DNA from: Lactifluus volemus
Taxonomy: Eukaryota > Basidiomycota > Agaricomycetes > Russulales > Russulaceae
Direction: 5' to 3'
Length of the DNA: 64,000 bases
NCBI GenBank assembly: GCA_022376515.1
Contig: WTXI01000157.1
Location: 22,320 to 86,319, forward strand
This document shows positions 11,641 to 23,587 of this stretch, piece by piece. The position numbers and the translations under genes are program-made. Numbering within the stretch: position 1 is the first letter of the stretch; every line of letters starts with the position of its first letter. The notes beneath the pieces were generated by a model. It was given only the letters and a program-made list of their open reading frames with translations, searched no databases and was not told the origin of the DNA.

Positions 11641-12948
11641 AGGTGGCGCGCATGCCCCACCCGATATACCCGGGATGACCCCTGGCACCGATGGCACACG
11701 CCTTTAATTTTCCTTCAGATTCCCAGCGTTGTACTGACTGTGAGCAGTAGAACTGACCACTTTACAATTGCGTCAATTTGACTTCATTCAAGAGTGGCGT
11801 GTCACACGACCGGAACCCAACCGGTTGCAGCGGCGGCTGACTACTACGGTAGCTGGACCAACGACGAAAAAAAAGACCCAGAATACTGTATCTGACTTTT
11901 TGTGTTACCACTTGCAATATTCAACACAAAGGCGGGCGCCGCAATCGCGAATTGAGTGGCGAGCACCAATAGCACGCTGCACGCTTTTTTTTTTTCTTGT
12001 CCAATGAGATGCCGCATTAATGCCAGTGAGCGTTGTTGTGTAACGAAACGGATAAAAGTCCGTCTGGTGTGTGTCCCATCAGGCCACAACGGACAATTTA
12101 GCCAAAGTGGTGCGGGAGCCTGTCAGTCAAGGATGTGTGGGTGTTGGTGGTGTGATCATCACACACACACGCAGGTGCAGCCCTGCCCCCACCTCGGCTT
12201 CTTTTGATCCCCAATCGGGCTCGTATGTGTTACTTGTAATTTACCTGTTAGACACACAAAAACGTAATGGTACAAATTTTTGCTATTCTTGACACATGGG
12301 CTTTTATGACGCGCGCGCATCACACACACTTGGGCGGGTCGGCGACAATGTGGACCAATACAGGACCTTGAACGAGTTTATTACGGCCCTGTGTCATGGC
12401 CCACCCGTGAGCTCGGATAAATCCCGGTTCCTTCACCCCGACCCCGTCGAGTCGAGTAAACAATTTTTACGCGTATACCGGATCATCAATTGGACAGTCA
12501 AGCTTTGAAGCAAATTTGAAGGATTGGCGCCAGGAGCGGTGTTTCCCTTTTTTTTTTTCCTTGGCGATGTGATCATTATGAAACTAATGTATCCAAGTTG
12601 GTCCTTCATGATACTGTACTCGATTTTTTTCTTTTCACAAAACGCTCGTAAGGGATCGACGCCAGGGTTTGTTCTCGTTCGGTGACAGTAAATCAGGAAG
12701 CAACATCAGAAACACGTTCCTGCCTCACCGTGAATCCCGAGTCTGTCATGCCGGAGTCACTTTCTGGCCGTAAGTTGAGCGTCGATCCCTCCCGCTCAAT
12801 AGGGTTGACTCAATCGGACGGTTAACACCGGTCGAGGATGTTGGAAGGCTCTTGATAGATTGGTGCTGTTGTAGACAATTGTGGACCATACAATAAATGT
12901 GGGGCCAAGAATACAAAGTTTATAATACGCCCTTAATAAATAAACTTG
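11641..12948. other. Intergenic, no supported gene
   Basis: This stretch holds homopolymer T tracts (near 11986 and 12547), a short CA-type repeat (near 12160-12172) and a GACTCGGACTCGG doublet at its left edge (about 11629). No open frame shows recognisable coding content. The right end likely includes the 3' UTR of the minus-strand zinc-finger gene. Confidence 0.5.
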
Positions 12949-14081
12949 TCACCGTTGCGTCTTGTGTGAGGTCCAGCCGGGGACGTTTCCGGCAATAGCG
13001 TCCGGCTCAAACCCAAATAACTTCTTCTTTGGCGGTGGTGGCGCCATCATTGTATCTTGGGTGCGCAAGGGACCATGTCGGTGATTGTGCGAATGTTGAG
13101 ACATGGGCGGGACCCAGGATTCATCCTCGTCCTCACCGGCCAGTTCATCCTCCTCCTCCTCTTCCTCTCCGTCCGGTGCAAGCTCGACGATGCGACTTTC
13201 GCATTTCACGAGTGACGTCCATCGGGATGGCTGCCGATGCGCACGCATGGACGGCGTGGATTCGCCATCAGACATCATCATAGGAGAGGAGGGTGGATCG
13301 ACCGGGGGGGAATGATCTCGTACCGGATGGGAACGATTCAGTGGATTCCACTGCTGCTGGGTCGTCGTCGTTGTCATGGGAGTTCCACGCGTCATCTGCT
13401 GTGGCGGTGGCTGGGGAAAAGCGGGCCGGGAGGGAGGGGACGACTCTCGGCGCTTGCGACCGTTGATGGGAGTGTCCTTTGTAGGTGGGCTACGCAGGGA
13501 CGATGAGCGTCTTCGCGTCCAAGAACCGGGCTCTCCCGGCTGAGCTACGAACCGCGAAGCGACCACGTTCGAAGCGGTACCGGACGGCGCGACATGGGTG
13601 GATTCGAATGCGGCGGTGAGCTCGGCAGCATCGGAAGCTTCGGATATGGAGACGGTACGTGAGCGCGAAGAGCCGCTACCGCCAACTCTCTGCGGGGTGG
13701 GATGGTGGTTATTGTTGGTGTTGTGTTGTTGTTGTTTGTGTCACAAGGTGGGCCGCTACTCGCGCCGGTTTCGCTGACGAGCTTACCGGCATCATCAAGA
13801 CCGTCGGCGCTGATGCTCTTGCGACGACCGCGCTGTCGCTCTCGTTCAATACCACGCCACATCTCTTCGGTCACGCCGAAGCGCTCGCGGCAGCGTCGCT
13901 CGTGGCGCGCGCGGGAATCGGGACGAGTTAGCGGTTTGTGACAGATCGCACACGGAGAGGGCTGGCCTCCATGTCTAGCGGTCTTGTTGAGGTGACGCGA
14001 GAGGTCACGAGGAGTACCGAATTGAAGGTTGCACTCGATACACTTGTACTTGCCATCAGACTCTGGGTCTTGCATGATCAT
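12949..14081 (-). CDS. C2H2 zinc-finger protein, probable transcription factor
   Basis: The first exon (14081 to about 13787) starts MIMQDPESDGKYKC and carries a classic C2H2 finger (CIECNLQF...LSRHLNKTARH), followed by a second Cys/His cluster (CAICHKPL...RARHERRC). A GTAAGC donor at 13786 and an acceptor near 13687 switch to a second frame. That frame encodes a long, mostly disordered tail: Ser-rich (SRSRTVSISEASDAAEL), Pro/Gln runs, a Glu-rich acidic patch (EEEEEEDELAGEDEDE) and the C-terminal GNVPGWTSHKTQR. The acceptor choice is uncertain because several AGs lie together. Two fingers plus an acidic region suggest a DNA-binding regulator, but no specific orthologue is recognised. It lies head-to-head with OXR1 across 0.7 kb. 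Confidence 0.72.
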
Positions 14082-14782
14082 TTCGCGTATAGGGTAAAGA
14101 GAGATGGGGAGGAAGAGTAAAGGGAGGAGGGAGTTTATGGGGTGGGCGAAAAAAATAATATGGAGGGGAAAGAGGGAAATGGCAGGTGGACCTTATAAGC
14201 ACCGCAAAGACAAGGATGCGCGCCACAGAGACCAAGTAGTATTAGGGCTACGAGTTTGTGGCCCGTTGAGTTGTATAAAGACGAGGCCCGGTCGCATTTT
14301 GGATTTTGGGGATGGGCGATGCCATGAAAAAGCTTCTTTGAATGCCGTGTCCTTGGGCCGGGTAGGGGGGTTAGTGAGTGGTAGCGGTGTGTAGTACAAC
14401 AAGGGGGGGGCGGTCACCGTGACTGTTCGATCCGTGCCTGCCGTGAGTGTTGCCGCTGCCCCGTTTGTGAATGATCATGTGGCGAACTCGATACACTGCC
14501 TCTTTGTTCTTCTTCACCCTTGTTATCCGATAGGTCCAGGCCATTTGCCATTTTTTTTTAAACATAAACATAAACATTAAACCTGACAAAGTGCCTGAAT
14601 CTGTCTCTGTCTGATTCCGCTATCATCGCGTGTACTCTCCCCCTCCAGCCTACCCTCAATCTCGGTTCCTATACACCCTTTTTTTTTTTGTTGGGTCTCC
14701 TTCTCAGAATGTGCGTTACATGCGTGCCTTCACTCACACAACCGAATGCCCACATTGTTGACCTTACACAGGCCTCACAATC
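14082..14782. promoter_or_regulatory. Shared divergent promoter region of the C2H2 gene and OXR1
   Basis: The 701-nt gap lies between two genes transcribed away from each other, so it must contain both promoters. It has purine-rich (14100-14170) and pyrimidine-rich (14640-14690) tracts, including a T run near 14681, as is common upstream of fungal start codons. No specific factor site can be assigned. Confidence 0.5.
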
Positions 14783-16663
14783 ATGTCTCAACGAAACTTT
14801 GACGTTGATGACCTCTTCGCCACCCTTTTTGCGCCCGCCACTCCACCGGCCTCGCCTAATCCCCTTCAAGATTCCCTCTCAATATTCTCTCCCCTCCCAG
14901 ATTCTCGTCCACCCCTCAGTGCCACCTCTACCACTAGCTCAACCGACTCTGATTTTGGCGCCTTTGTCTCCGTACCTTCCTCCGAAGACCCTCTCGCCAG
15001 ATCTCCATCCAATGATCCAACTCCTCTCACACTACCCGTACGCCATCCGCTGAACGCCAATGCTGATTTTTTTGCCGAAGCCCGCGCGGCCACGGCGCGA
15101 AATCAACAGGGTTTGCTCGCCGAATTGTTGCAACATCAAGACGATCCGATGTACTGGCATAATAACCACGAACCTTCTCCCATCTCATCCGCCATCCCCT
15201 CGGGTACCACCACTCCCCAGCCTCCCCAGCCTCCGCAACCGCCACAGTTGCCATCACAGTCCACCGCAGCAGCAGCAGCAGCCGACGAGTCATCCGTAGA
15301 TATTCTCGGCCTGCTCGTCGCCGAACCCGTCAAGACGACCGCTGTGCAGACGACGACAGTCGTCATGCCCTTATTCGATGCCCTTCACGAAGCGACATCC
15401 GATAGTCCTTTCGCACAACCACCCTCACAATCAGACTCAGAGCTCATCGTCCCTCCCCGTCGCCCTTCCTCCTCGCCCATCACCCGATCACCTTCTCTCC
15501 CACCTTCGCCCTCCCGGCCATCTCCACCGATACTAACACGCGTAGAATCCACTTCGACCTTCTCTTCTTCATCTCTACCCTCGCGATGGATGTCCTCCTT
15601 CCTCACCTATCGCGGTCCCCCGCCTTCTACCAGCCCATCGGCTCGGCTTTTACCCGAGCGCGCCAACATCACGCATGGTTCCCCTTTCGCAGCCCACCCT
15701 TTCGTACCTGTCAGCGGAGCGCCCGGATTCGATGGAGACCGCGCTTGGAACAAAGGTTTTGACGCTGGCGATGGCGCCGGCTCACGGGATCGGCGTGGGG
15801 TTCTGCTCCTTGGGCGCAAGGAGACCACGCGGGCAGTGTTGGGCACTCCCCTCGCTGACGCTGTACGTCCCACTCACTTTGACTCTCGATTTTCAATATC
15901 ACTGATCAAAAGGCCGCCTCCCAAAAAAAAAAAAAAATTCAATTTAAAATCAAAAACTTTCCACCCCGCTTGAAATGTGGGTCGCTGACCAGCTCCGTTC
16001 CCATCTCCCTGTACGGGCACGCCTTCCACGCTCGTGGTCGTTGCTCTTCAGCCTCGACCAACATGGCATCTCTCTCCACACGCTTTACGCGCGTTGTAGC
16101 GCCCACACCGGTGGCGTGCTGTTCGTCGTGAGTGATGCGGACGACGGTTCCTTTGGCGCTTGGGTGGCGGATGGTATTCGCGAAGGCCACGGATCCTATA
16201 CTGGTTCGGGCGAATCGTGAGTTATCGCCCCGCCTCGCTGAATGGGTTTGGAATAGTTGATCCCGCCCATCGCTTCTGTCTGTCTTGGGTCACACACACA
16301 GTTTTCTGTGGAAAAAGGCAGAGAGCGACGACGAGGTGAAAGTGAACGTGTTCAAGTGGACGGGCAAGAATGACTACGTCGCGTTGTGCGAGCCAGAGTC
16401 TATCTCCTTTGGTGGAGGGTGCGTGCCATCACCCTTTTTGGGGGGATGGTCTTCCATTGTTGTGGCGTCCCTACTTTTAACCCGCTTCTTAATATAGGGA
16501 CGGCCACTATGGGCTGTATCTCGACGAGACGCTTAACGAGGGATCATCTGCTCGCTGTCTGACCTTCAACAATGATCCACTCTGCTCCTCGGATCCAAGT
16601 AAAGCTGGTACGGTCACGTTTGAGTGCGTCGGTCTCGAGGTGTGGGGTGTAGGGACATCGTGA
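14783..16663 (+). CDS. OXR1: OXR1-like protein with C-terminal TLD domain
   Basis: OXR1-family proteins carry a TLD domain, protect against oxidative stress and bind the V-ATPase. Four exons join in phase: 14783-15862, 15993-16216, 16302-16418 and 16498-16663, about 528 residues. The first 300 residues are Ser/Pro-rich and disordered, with a short poly-Ala run. The TLD domain follows: GRKETTRAVLGTPLADA, then RSWSLLFSLDQHGISLHTLY, GGVLFVVSDADDGSFGAW, GSGESFLWK, KWTGKNDYVALCEPESISFG, DGHYGLYLDETL and the ending FECVGLEVWGVG. The terminal ECVGLEVW block is diagnostic. The phases fit without forcing. The symbol follows the conserved family name. Confidence 0.9.
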
Positions 16664-19600
16664 CGTTGTCGTTGGTGCATTGCATGAAAACGTGCAGAGC
16701 GCACGCATACACTTACTTTCCGGTGCGTTCATGAGACATCGTGATGGAGTGGTATGGATGCAACGAAATGAAATGGAATTTCGACATTGTGATGATAATG
16801 TACGATGACCTTTTACACGTGCGCGATCTCTCTCTCTCTCCCTAAACGATCGCCGATTGTGTATTGCACCCCCCTTCTCGTACTCGTAACCAACCACTGG
16901 TATTACTAGTAATTACTCAATAGACACGCCTCGCCCTCATGGGTCGGCGTTTATTGCCAACTTACGTGTTTGCTGTCTTTTTTTTGTTATATGACAAAAT
17001 TGCCACATTATCGGACCTGTGTTGGCCTAGAATGGCGGCGGCCACTCTCCCACAAGAGTTTCTCGCCGAGCCCACGTGTCCTTCGGCTCAAAAAGTCACT
17101 TATCTGATGGATTGTCAGGTTGCTCGCGTAGTCAAGATACGAAAAAATAAATTGAATGGGGGCCCGTTATCGATCAAAGAGGCACACCCACACTCAGGGG
17201 TGGGACTGGGCCGAAGCGCATCTCGGCCGCTTGTCGTCCAAAATGGCCTTTCTCGTTCGTTTATACGTAGTCGGTGCTTTTAAAAAAAAAGGTATCTGTC
17301 CAGAACAACCTTGTCGATCATATCTCATAATCTAATCAGAGTGACCTGAGCGCCAACACAGTCCAAGAGGCCGTCAAAGTTGGGTGCTTTTGATTGGTTG
17401 GCAAAGCCTTCACACCATCGAACACGTTGCGCCACACGCACGCAGTGGGAGGAGAGGGGGAGATAGAGGTTTTTTGGGGGGAGACGGCTTCTTTCTTTTG
17501 CCCCCGAAATAAATAAATAAAAACCAAATCGCCCTATTTCCGGGGCGTCGTCTCTATAATTATACCGGTACTACACGTACTTTTGCATTTTCCGGGTTAT
17601 CGCGTGGGAGCTGCAATGCAAAGCCCCAAATGCAAATGGCACAGCGCGAGCGCGTAAAACACGCCATAAAGTTGTGTTCTTTCAAGGAGAACGAAGCTGC
17701 AACGGACGGAGCGCTGCACGAACTATGCGAGGGCCGTTGCGTTCGCGCCCAGAGCGCTTCCCTTTCGATGAGAGGTATATGATACTGTATCAACCTAAGA
17801 GAGAGGCCACATGGATGAGCGTTTAGACGGTATCATAGACGCCAATAAAGGGGCTCATCGTCATGTCCATGTCCACCATGGATCAATATGATCAACAGGT
17901 GGAAGTGCACGAGGGTCACGGCCCACAAGATGATGGCCGTGACAGCATATTGCGCGTGAGTGCGGTTGATCGGAAACGAATCAACGATGGGACACAAAAG
18001 GTGTGCATGCTCTCCACGGTGTCCCAGGGAACTTGGCAACGGGGGCAAAGAGGTTGAACTGCAGGACGCCGTGCATGATCCCAAACACGCCCAGACAGAT
18101 CCCCATGCATACGAGGTCCAGGTCAACCACCATATTTGACTGGTGTCGTGTACATGATCAGTACTAGTTTGAATCTTTCGAAGAACGCGTACTAGTAGTT
18201 GGCGATAGTGCTTGGTGAGAAGCGGGCATATTGGAGACCCCTACTGATCCACTTCTCAGGATGGAAACGCCATTCGGACGATCGGTACTACCCTCGGCAT
18301 GGACTAGATCCGACTCGTCCGATTGAGATCTAAGCTTGCTTCTTCTTGTCTAGACCGGACCATGGCTTGAGTATAGAATGGACACCTGATACTCTCGTGT
18401 CCACCATACCTCGCTAAAAGCAGATGTAGTGATTATAAGCATAACTCGTGCATCTACGTTTGTTACTGCACGTGGAAATAAAGTAAGGTTACTGGGACCT
18501 AGAACAAGTTGGGGAAAAAGTTGGCGCTAGCGATCGTACGGCCGCAAAAGTAGGCAACCCGCGTAAGGCCTAGACAGGCATTACACGATTCATCTGATGG
18601 CAGCACAAGCGAGTCACGTACCTACGGTGGCCCCCACGACCCAAGCGAAGGGAACGAGGTAAATGCCTCACATCGTACGTATCTGTGATCTCCGCTGACA
18701 TGCCCCTCATATTGTCGTTCAGCGCACCTGCAAGAAACCGCCAATTTACGACATTATGAAGTGTCGCAGCTTGATAAGGCATTACTTCACAGCCAACGCC
18801 CAGAACGTTCGGGATAGGCCGAGCAAGATCGTCGCTATCCATCAGGCTTGCGGCCGATAAGTACAGTGAAATGCGGCTCCGTATCAGCACGGCAGAAGCC
18901 TGGCCGACAAATAAGAGTGATATTGGATGCACGATAAACATGCGACACCACAGCCCTACACAAGAATCACGTACCACAATGTCAGCACAATAGGCAACAT
19001 TCTTTTCATCTCCGCTGGTGATTGGGGATTGGACAACGAATCAGGAAATCACATTGTTTACATTGTGCGGCAGGGAAGGGAAGGGTGGAAAAAGCCCGGC
19101 AGAAGAGGTTAGGTTTTGGAAGCATTGGCACCCTCTTGAAAAAACGGAAGTCATTCGTTAGAGGAAGATCTGATCACGCTACAGCGATTACTTGGGATTG
19201 ACAGAGACTCACCTCTCTGCCTCTCTCCATCAAGTCATGGACTGGAATGTGCGGTTTGAGGTACTGTACGGTAACCGAGAATGGTCAGTTGAGATAAGAG
19301 GCGACTTGTCTTGTTTACTGCATCTCATATATTTCCAAGGTGCTGTAGCTCACAATGAGAGAGCAACAATGTGTACTGGCAAGTAGAGTATATCCATCAT
19401 GATGCAAACAGCCGACTCTGCGGCTCAGCTCGGTCCGAGAATTTGAAGGCTCGGAAATTCTCGGAATTCGTTTTCTCCACTTACGGAGGCACCTCGGCCA
19501 GTGCCCGAGATGATACCGTGCCTTACAGTATTCATATGCACCTATTTGACGTCAAACCTTGAGGCCTTGAGGCGTCAGTGAGAAATTATCTAGGGGTACC

Positions 19601-21889
19601 CAATCTTTGCCTGTTCATCCATGGAGCGGTAGCTGAGTCTGTCAGTGCCATACTTTATTGGTTCAGAAGCATAGCCATCACTTCGCGATCTTGCTAAGGC
19701 ACTCATCTGTTTTATATAGCCTCGGTCTTTGAGCGTGCTCAAGTAGAGCTGATGGATGACGCAGAGGCGACCCTTGGTTTTGAATTATTGCCGACTGGGA
19801 CTTTGCCACTATCATATGTGCTCTCATGAACCCCGGATCGTGCTAATTGTTTCTACTCAATTTGACTGTTCGAATGCTGTACAGTCACTTAGTTGGATAT
19901 CTTCCTGACGCGGCTCATCCCTGCCGCCTTGCTTGGGAAGGTTGTTGATCGATTAAAAAGAGCCAGTGTTATTGATTCTTTCTTACTAGACGTTGCCTTT
20001 TGCATCTGTCATCCTTGCCATGGCACACTCCGCTAATCGCTGACTTATCTTGATTGCGTCTCTTTCGTCTCCTGTAGCCTTAGGTGCTGGAGACACCTGC
20101 GACCCCAGAGGTGGGTCCAGCTTTCTCGTTTTAGGAGCCCCTTCCCTTAATTTGAGGATTCCAAATATAGGGGCGTATTTTGTGCGCGACACATACGACG
20201 CCATATGTCATTCGGATATGAAATGGGAAAGCCGAGCAAGCAACTTCTCACAGTCACTTGGACGGTCCCTCCACCGGCCCTGCGGAATAACGAAGAGGAC
20301 ACTGACTAGAATACTACTAGTATTGGTATTAGTACCGTCATGACGAGCTAGGTGTTACTAGTATGCAGTGAGTTATTCAATCCAAGTCCGAAGACCAGTA
20401 GTCATTGCCCGGTGGGTCCATTTGGCACTACGTTAGTATCACCCATTGTACTAGAGTTTTGGTCCTAGCTGCGTGACATCGATATCTTTTCTAACTTTAG
20501 TCCAGCTTTGGGCCGTTCTACGGCCGCTTATTGTGGACTCCGTGATCTGACGGAACACCTGTTGTCGTTACCCTCTTCTGAATCCCGTGGCCGTTCCAAA
20601 CCCAGTACAGTCGAGTACTCCCTTACATGGTGCTTGGACAGTCCTAGATTTGAACCTACAAACGAATAGCGACGCGATCCCGCATCCCTCAGGGAGACAC
20701 CCGAGGTCGCGTCCATGTTGCTCGAGCATGAAAGAGGATGGCGAAGGCTGCACCGCGTCGTAGGAGGTCTGCTAATAGTTTACGCGTACATCGGTGTGGG
20801 AATCCCCATATCGCTTTCTCTTTCCGTCATTTATATATGGTTTGTCGGAATCAAAGAAGTCTTCCATGGCTTTCTGTGCGTGACGACACATTCTCAAACT
20901 GGGCATAGTCAATCCAGGATAATTAGCCAGAGAAGATCTGTTCTTCGTGCCATCTATGTTCACGTGGCTATCCAATTGCAGAAAAACACCTAAAGCACGC
21001 TTCCGCGAGGGCCGTGTGCGCAGGTTCGAGAAGAATTTAATAGTACTGTATGAGACGTCTTCACTCGAAGTGGGCGGAGGCGACTCCATCTCAGGAACTC
21101 CTTTGCGGAGAAATGCGAAAATAGAACAACCTCAGTTGTCTTTGAGTATGCCGCCTCATCAAAGTCAATTGCATGGACTCAAGCTCATCGACATGGAGTG
21201 GTCGAGCGGCCACACAGGACAGTGAAATAGACAATGAGCGTGGTATCAATTCGCCTTCTTGATCCCTTCAATTGACGGTTACTGGCAGACCAACATCCTC
21301 TTCGATCGCCGCGGAAAGGACAAAAAACACACTTACAGTAGAATTTAGTCACCTTGTTAATCTCTCTCAGGCTTAGCTGCTCTAGACTACATGGCGTCGA
21401 AAGAAAGCTAAAATGGCATTCGAAAATTGCAATTTTGCAATTGGGCGGTGAGTGAATGTAAGATGAGGTCTTTCTTGGCTTTCTTCCCTAGGATTTCAAG
21501 GCATTGTTAACCTAGTTCTGTCAGAGAAACGATCGCATATGTATGTTGCTGGGTGGAGGAAATGCGGGCAATCACACATGAGCAATTTCTCTTGTCCGTC
21601 TCGGGGACCCGATGCTAGTGTCACATATACCAAGGCCTTGAACGCCGACCAACCTTGAAAGGATAGAGCTAGCATGGCACTGTAATATTGACACGAGCAA
21701 TGGTGAGGCCACGGTTGACGGTCCCGGACCCCGGAGCCGGGCCTTTCCGAGTCGTGCGACCGTCTCCATCAACACACATCACAATAAACCCATCCCAGGA
21801 GGAGGCCATCCTAAACTGCTAGCCTGAGACTCTTCACATCTCAGGTCTCAAAAATGATTACTGTACTACTCGCTCGTCATTCTCCTCAA
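16664..21889. other. Long gene-poor stretch
   Basis: No complete gene is supported across 5.2 kb. Two scraps look protein-like. At 18133-17833 (minus) a hydrophobic reading (ICLGVFGIMHGVLQFNLF, then in another frame AVTAIILWAVTLVHFHLLII) suggests a small membrane-protein remnant with a frame break. At 20204-19986 (minus) a tail ends KISQRLAECAMARMTDAKG. Neither can be joined into a gene. Repeated short motifs occur here too (TACTGTA types near 17786, 19263 and 21048; CCGAGTC near 21746). No transposon termini were recognised. Confidence 0.4.
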
Positions 21890-23215
21890 GATCAGTGGCA
21901 TTCTGCCTTGCTACGCCCCCGACCTTCTCATTAACGGAAATCATCAGTCGGACTGGCCACCTGGACAAAGATCACCGCTCTAGACATCGAGTACCCGTGG
22001 GTGCACAACAGATTCATTCAAGCTCTGGAAGCGAAAGAGACAATCTACTGGAATATCAACAGGGCTTCGACTCCTCACAAACTGTGATATCTTGCCGTTG
22101 TTGGACAGCCTCTCTCATGGAACTGTTCCTCTCCCCGCTTCATGCTGCCGTGAGCACGCAACGAAATTTCGGTCTCCCTGTCATGCATTCGGCTAGGAAA
22201 GTGGTGTTCTCCCAAGAGTTTATCGCGTATGCGTGATATTTGTGTCACTACAAATTGACGCGAGGAGGATCAAATTCGGAAATGTGTGAGAGGTAGCTCT
22301 GTAAGGAGTGTTAGCACCTCAACCACGCCAGCCAATTTGCGACATATATGGCCTAATGCGCGTAGGGCCATGCCTCTAGTCGTTAATTTCCATCCAATCA
22401 TCTTCTGTCTGCCCAAGGCCCATCGCTCGGATGTTCCTGGAGCTCCATCCACTAGCCTGTCTTACCCCATTATCTTGTCTCTCCATCGTTCGTTCACAGC
22501 GAGATCATTGACCGCGGCATCTGTCCAATCAGACGACGTTACATGCAAGAACGCTCTTTATCACTGGTGTCGGCAACTGCTCTGATGGCGCACAGATCCT
22601 TGAAAAATTCCTGTCAGGTATTAACCACATCATCGCCACTACGACTTTCGTATGGTAATGTCATCGTTGAATATCAATAAGGTGTCTTCCAGCTTCCCGG
22701 ACCCCAGTGGCAGTTTCGCACTTACTTAATCATTGATCAACCAGGGCTCCATGCGCAGCTTTGAATTGCTGACGCCTATTCGCTGGCATTCCCGATTTCG
22801 GTCATCGGCTGAGAAGTGGGCCAAAGGAGGTGGGGTTCACCGACCACGTGTTGACCCTCCCTTGATAGCACAGAATCACAGAAATTGGGTGCCTCAGTCA
22901 TTCTGCCTGCGTCTACACGATCGAAAGACACTTAGAATGGTCACAATGGGTATACTGAACGAGGAAGTGCTCTTGATGTTTAACTTAGGTGACTCAGGCT
23001 GCTCCACAACGCGTATGTTTGTGTAGGGGTTGGTATTAGCACCGGGAAAACCGAACTCTGGTTGGGTGACAACAATCTGCGGCTGAGAGGCTTAGGAACG
23101 TTTGTAGAAGTAATATATCGAGCAGGCTTCTCCCGCGACGTTTAGCCTCACTTGCTCCGCACCTATCCGGAAATTATGACCGAAGATGGGAATTACCCAG
23201 GTGTAAGTATAAGAG
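21890..23215 (+). other. Decayed coding region of unknown family
   Basis: Protein-like segments on the plus strand lie in order but in different frames and with stops between them: ALDIEYPWVHNRFIQALEAK and ETIYWNINR (about 21977-22065), NLRHIWPNARRAMPLVVNFH (about 22338-22400), and near the end KTELWLGDNNLRLRGLGTFV, EVIYRAGFSRDV, a stop, then PHLLRTYPEIMTEDGNYPG (about 23050-23205). The last pieces differ only by one in-frame TAG, which argues for a once-functional gene. I do not recognise the family. A functional gene with unusual splicing is less likely given the number of breaks. Confidence 0.35.
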
Positions 23216-23525
23216 TCAACTAGACTGCTTTACGCAACCTGAAAATTCATTCACCAGTCATCAAGGCCAGGGATTGCCGGTGGCTCAGGCGCGCGGCAAC
23301 AATCACGCTAATCTCAACAAAGGAACCCTATTTGTCCCAGCTTTTACCCACCCTCTACAGCATCATTTTCATTTTATCTCATGTCACTCAAGTTGCAACT
23401 TGGCCGGTGTGTGCCGCAGGCTTTTTCAATGTGATAGAATCCGAGTCGCCTTCTTTCCTGCCCTCCTCAGACGTGTGGCGTATCATCTAGTACCCGCGTG
23501 TTGCAGCCAGCGCCGGGCGCCCAGC

Positions 23526-23535
23526 CTACTTAAGA
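23526..23535 (+). promoter_or_regulatory. Conserved CTACTTAAGA element upstream of FAD-oxidase copy 1
   Basis: The ten-base string CTACTTAAGA lies 53 nt before the start codon here and 57 nt before that of copy 2 (28042-28051), within flanks that otherwise diverge. It may be a TATA-like core promoter or simply surviving identity from the duplication. Confidence 0.35.
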
Positions 23536-23587
23536 AATAACCTTACCATCGCGATTCTTTCTGCCCTTCTCCCCCCTGCTTCGAATA

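Noticed and set aside
12160..12172. CA-type microsatellite
   Set aside because: Too short to report as a meaningful repeat; mentioned only in the gap description.
17833..18133. Small hydrophobic protein on the minus strand
   Set aside because: The two hydrophobic parts are in different frames and no GT-AG pair joins them; kept only as a scrap in the gap note.
20640..20665. A GGTTCAAAT string on the minus strand resembling a tRNA T-loop
   Set aside because: The flanking bases do not form a T-stem, and no acceptor or anticodon arms could be built around it.
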